Part shown: positions 61,494-64,000 of the stretch, one piece after another
Position numbering within the stretch: position 1 is the first letter of the stretch
How the letters are laid out: each line of letters starts with the position of its first letter
From: Flavobacteriaceae bacterium
GTDB taxonomy: Bacteria > Bacteroidota > Bacteroidia > Flavobacteriales > Flavobacteriaceae
DNA length: 64,000 nucleotides
Direction of reading: 5' to 3'
Assembly (NCBI GenBank): GCA_947456815.1
Contig: CANGTL010000001.1
Coordinates: 62,001-126,000, forward strand
The notes under the pieces: generated by a model
The model's input: only the letters and a program-made list of their open reading frames with translations
What the model was told of the DNA's origin: nothing
The model's database searches: none
Program-made: the position numbers and the translations under genes

Positions 61494-63380
61494 TTATTTG
61501 ATCAACTCAAAACTTCGTTTTACGAAGGCAGTTAGTTCTTCGCCTTTCAATAAGTTTTGTGACAATTTCGCCAAATCGAGTGCTTGTTTTACTAGGTTCT
61601 CCTGAACAATTTTATCTTTCGAATGGAGAATATTAGTCGCTAATTCTGAATTGGTATTGACAACTAAATTATACATGTCAGGCATATTTCCCATGCCGAA
61701 CATGCCGCCGCCACCAGATTGACTCATTTCTTTCATTCGTCTCATGAATTCGGGTTGCGTAATGATAAACGGCGCTGCGTTACTATCTAAAGCTTCCAGT
61801 TGTACGGTATAGCTTGGCGCAGGAACAATTCCTTCCAAAACCGTTTTTAGATTGGTTTGTTCTTCTTCTGATAGTTTAGAAATGGCAGTTTCATCTTTCT
61901 TAATCAGATTGTCAATGTGATCGCCATCAACTCTTGTAAAAGTAAGATTTTCGTTATCTGCTTCTAATTTTTGGATGAGATGCGAAATAATTGGAGAATC
62001 TAACAACAATACTTCATATCCTTTTTCTTTGGCAATTTCGATGTAAGCGTGCTGTGCGTCTTTGTTTCCGGCGTATAAAACGACTAGTTTCCCGTTTTTA
62101 TCCGTTTGATTTGACTTTAAGTTTTCTTTTAGTTCGTCTAAAGTGAAGTATTTACCATCAACGGTTGGGTACAAAACAAAAGCACCCGCTTTTTCATAAA
62201 ATTTGTCTTCGGATAACATTCCGTATTCTAAGACGATTTTGATATCATTCCATTTTTTCTCGAAATCTTCGCGGTTTTCGGTGAAGAGCGATTTCAATTT
62301 ATCAGCAACTTTTCGTGTAATGTAATTCGATATTTTTTTCACTGCACCGTCGGCTTGGAGGTACGAACGAGAAACATTCAAAGGAATATCCGGAGAATCT
62401 ATTACTCCTTTTAGCATTGTCAAGAATTCAGGAACAATTCCTTCTACATTATCAGTAACGTATACCTGGTTTTGATACAGTTGAATCTTGTCTTTTTGAA
62501 TTTGCATATCCGAACCTAATTTTGGAAAATACAAAATCCCAGTTAAATTAAACGGATAATCTACATTTAAGTGAATGTTGAATAGCGGTTCCTCAAACTG
62601 CATCGGATACAATTCGTGGTAAAAACTCTTATAGTCTTCATCGCTTAATTCTGTTGGCTGTTTCGTCCAAGCTGGAGTTGGATTATTGATGATATTGTCA
62701 ACCTCAATCGTTTCTGCTTTATAGTCTTCTGGAGCATCTTCTGGCTTAGGAAGCGTTTCTTTTTTCGTTCCGAATTTGATTGGAATCGGCATAAACTTAT
62801 TGTATTTGTTCAGTAAGCTTTTGATTCTACCTTCTTCTAAAAACTCTAGTGAATCTTCAGCGATATGCAAAATAATTTCAGTACCACGTGAAGTTTTGTC
62901 AGCTGGTTCTATTGTAAACTCAGGGCTACCATCGCAAATCCAGTGTGCCGCTGGTTCGTCTTTGTATGATTTTGTGATGATTTCCACTTTCTCAGCCACC
63001 ATAAAGGCAGAATAGAAACCCAAACCGAAATGGCCAATGATGCCTGAATCCTTAGCAGAGTCTTTATACTTATCTAGGAACTCTTCCGCGCCTGAGAAAG
63101 CAACTTGGTTAATGTACTTCTCAACTTCTTCAGCTGTCATGCCCAACCCTTGATCGATAATATGCAATTTCTTGGTGTCTTTATCAACTTTGATTTCTAT
63201 CATTGGATTACCATACTCGACTTTGGCTTCTCCAATACTTGTTAAGTGTTTTAGTTTTAGTGTTGCATCAGTCCCATTTGAAACCAACTCACGTAAGAAA
63301 ATTTCGTGATCGCTGTATAAGAATTTCTTAATTAAGGGAAAGATGTTTTCTACCGATACATTAATTTTTCCTGATGTCAT
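61494..63380 (-). CDS. htpG: Molecular chaperone HtpG (Hsp90)
   Basis: A 628-residue cytoplasmic Hsp90. The N-terminal ATPase carries FLRELVSNGTDATLKLKHL, IDQGLGMTAEEVEKYI, SGIIGHFGLGFYSAFMVA and SRGTEIILHI. The middle domain includes PLNVSRSYLQADGAVKKI with the catalytic Arg. The C-terminal dimerisation domain has a Gly/Met-rich segment (SQSGGGGMFGMGNMPDMYN, near 560), a form seen in other Bacteroidetes. Full length. The GACAA-type palindrome at 63453-63463 upstream may be a control site. A strong terminator follows the gene. Confidence 0.96.
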   Translation of the reverse strand: MTSGKINVSVENIFPLIKKFLYSDHEIFLRELVSNGTDATLKLKHLTSIGEAKVEYGNPMIEIKVDKDTKKLHIIDQGLGMTAEEVEKYINQVAFSGAEEFLDKYKDSAKDSGIIGHFGLGFYSAFMVAEKVEIITKSYKDEPAAHWICDGSPEFTIEPADKTSRGTEIILHIAEDSLEFLEEGRIKSLLNKYNKFMPIPIKFGTKKETLPKPEDAPEDYKAETIEVDNIINNPTPAWTKQPTELSDEDYKSFYHELYPMQFEEPLFNIHLNVDYPFNLTGILYFPKLGSDMQIQKDKIQLYQNQVYVTDNVEGIVPEFLTMLKGVIDSPDIPLNVSRSYLQADGAVKKISNYITRKVADKLKSLFTENREDFEKKWNDIKIVLEYGMLSEDKFYEKAGAFVLYPTVDGKYFTLDELKENLKSNQTDKNGKLVVLYAGNKDAQHAYIEIAKEKGYEVLLLDSPIISHLIQKLEADNENLTFTRVDGDHIDNLIKKDETAISKLSEEEQTNLKTVLEGIVPAPSYTVQLEALDSNAAPFIITQPEFMRRMKEMSQSGGGGMFGMGNMPDMYNLVVNTNSELATNILHSKDKIVQENLVKQALDLAKLSQNLLKGEELTAFVKRSFELIK

Positions 63381-63452
63381 AATTGTTTATTTTTAATTTT
63401 TTTAAAAGTACTTCGCCTTTTTCAAATAGAGTACCAACATATAATTAAATGA

Positions 63453-63463
63453 CAAATTGTCTT
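63453..63463. promoter_or_regulatory. Palindrome upstream of htpG
   Basis: GACAAATTGTC is an 11-base palindrome, one central base apart from perfect symmetry, 73 bases upstream of the htpG ATG. It lies in the 160-base divergent gap between htpG and the lipoprotein gene. It could be a regulator site, but no regulator is known here. Confidence 0.3.
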
Positions 63464-63512
63464 ATTTTAAAAAAAATGACAAGACGTAATTTTATTTCGT
63501 TCATAGCGGTTG

Positions 63513-63520
63513 TATATTTG
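63513..63520 (+). promoter_or_regulatory. Promoter -7 box for the lipocalin-like lipoprotein
   Basis: TATATTTG followed by C, a full match to TAnnTTTG, 20 bases before the ATG at 63541. No TTG at the usual distance. Confidence 0.6.
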
Positions 63521-63540
63521 CATAATAAATATTGTAAAAA

Positions 63541-64000
63541 ATGAGAAAAATAATTTTGATGATTGCTGTTGCAATAGCAATGGCTTCATGTAAATCGACA
63601 TCAGCAACGAGTACAAAAATCGATTCAAAATCGCAGTACGCGTTGAAAGGAACTTGGACAATTACTTCTGTTTCATATCCAGGATCAGAGTACATTAAAG
63701 TAAATTCATTTCAAATAGCAGATTCAAAATGTTTTGAAGGTAGTTCTTGGAAGTTTATTGCAAATAATAATACTGGTGAAATGGCTATGGATAAATCTGG
63801 TTGTCCATCGATGCGATCTCCAATTACATGGTTTATTAATAAAGAGGGACAATTCGTTTTGAAAATCTTAAACGCTGGTGAAAAAGCGAAGAGAGTTAAA
63901 GAAGGATACGTTCTTAATATGGCTGGAAAAACAGAAGAGTCTTTCCAATTGATTGATAAAATTGATGTCGGTGGAAAATTAACAGATGTGGTTTACCAAT
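63541..64000 (+). CDS. Lipocalin-like lipoprotein, 3'-truncated
   Basis: An open frame from the ATG at 63541 to the window end, 153 codons without a stop. The product begins MRKIILMIAVAIAMASCKST, a lipoprotein signal with lipobox MASC. The mature part starts with YALKGTWTITSVSYPGS, the G-x-W motif at the start of lipocalin-like domains, then CFEGSSWKFIANNNTGEM and further strands through FQLIDKIDVGG. It would be anchored to a membrane facing the periplasm; ligand unknown. In many flavobacteria an OmpA-like gene follows such a protein, but that region is beyond the window. Confidence 0.85.
   Translation, partial: MRKIILMIAVAIAMASCKSTSATSTKIDSKSQYALKGTWTITSVSYPGSEYIKVNSFQIADSKCFEGSSWKFIANNNTGEMAMDKSGCPSMRSPITWFINKEGQFVLKILNAGEKAKRVKEGYVLNMAGKTEESFQLIDKIDVGGKLTDVVYQ

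Noticed and set aside
63467..63695. Two minus-strand open frames of 64 codons near the window end
   Set aside because: Both cover the promoter and signal-peptide region of the lipoprotein gene on the plus strand and have no promoter or homology signal.

Overview
The window reads as chromosomal DNA of a member of the Bacteroidetes, most likely Flavobacterium or a close relative. The grounds are AT-rich sequence, proteins ending in type IX secretion sorting domains (46412-47968, 51298-52587), a PorV/PorQ-family protein, repeated promoters of the form TTG-N17-23-TAnnTTTG, A-rich translation starts without obvious Shine-Dalgarno sequences, and household genes of flavobacterial type (DUF4369 thioredoxin, DUF2805, HtpG with a Gly/Met-rich insert). 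No rRNA, integrase, transposase or CRISPR array was seen.

Region 1 (1-36099) is a large surface-polysaccharide locus. It opens with a sugar transferase cut by the window edge. A cassette of formyltransferase, PIG-L deacetylase and ATP-grasp enzyme follows, then a second sugar transferase, a DegT aminotransferase and a membrane nucleotide-sugar 4,6-dehydratase. Next come the export pair: an outer-membrane lipoprotein of Wza type and a Wzc-type tyrosine kinase with a Tyr-Gly repeat tail. A PHP-type tyrosine phosphatase faces the kinase tail to tail. From a divergent promoter region at about 11.15-11.24 kb a dense, one-directional run of 23 genes begins (11320-34589). It holds an ABC exporter (Wzm/Wzt), FkbM and other methyltransferases, many GT2 and GT4 glycosyltransferases, a nonulosonic acid set (neuA, neuB, neuC type), two serine-acetyltransferase-like enzymes and an O-antigen polymerase/ligase. 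A third, long-form initiating transferase (34699-36099) closes the locus. Together they would build, decorate and export a complex glycan, probably O-antigen or capsule, containing a sialic-acid-like sugar. No Wzx flippase is in the window.

Region 2 (36108-46341) holds envelope and household genes: apolipoprotein N-acyltransferase, a PorV/PorQ-family protein, phosphatidylserine synthase, a GH25 lysozyme, lptB, an AhpD-like protein, tatC, a KpsF-type arabinose-5-phosphate isomerase and recQ. A hairpin-forming intergenic repeat lies between lptB and the AhpD-like gene.

Region 3 (46412-64000) is a mixed core segment. It has two type IX secretion clients (one a GH18 chitinase), a TlpA-like thiol oxidoreductase, an FAD protein, exported MsrA and MsrB, idi, queD, a peroxiredoxin, manA, a tRNA-Thr, an M61 peptidase, a sterol-desaturase-like protein, an AlkB-like dioxygenase, htpG and the start of a lipocalin-like lipoprotein. 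Clear hairpin-plus-T terminators mark several transcript ends here, in contrast to the polysaccharide locus, where none was seen.

Several start codons were moved downstream of the longest open frame because a promoter, a lipoprotein signal or an ATG next to a weaker codon decides the start. All functions are read from recognisable motifs without database searches.
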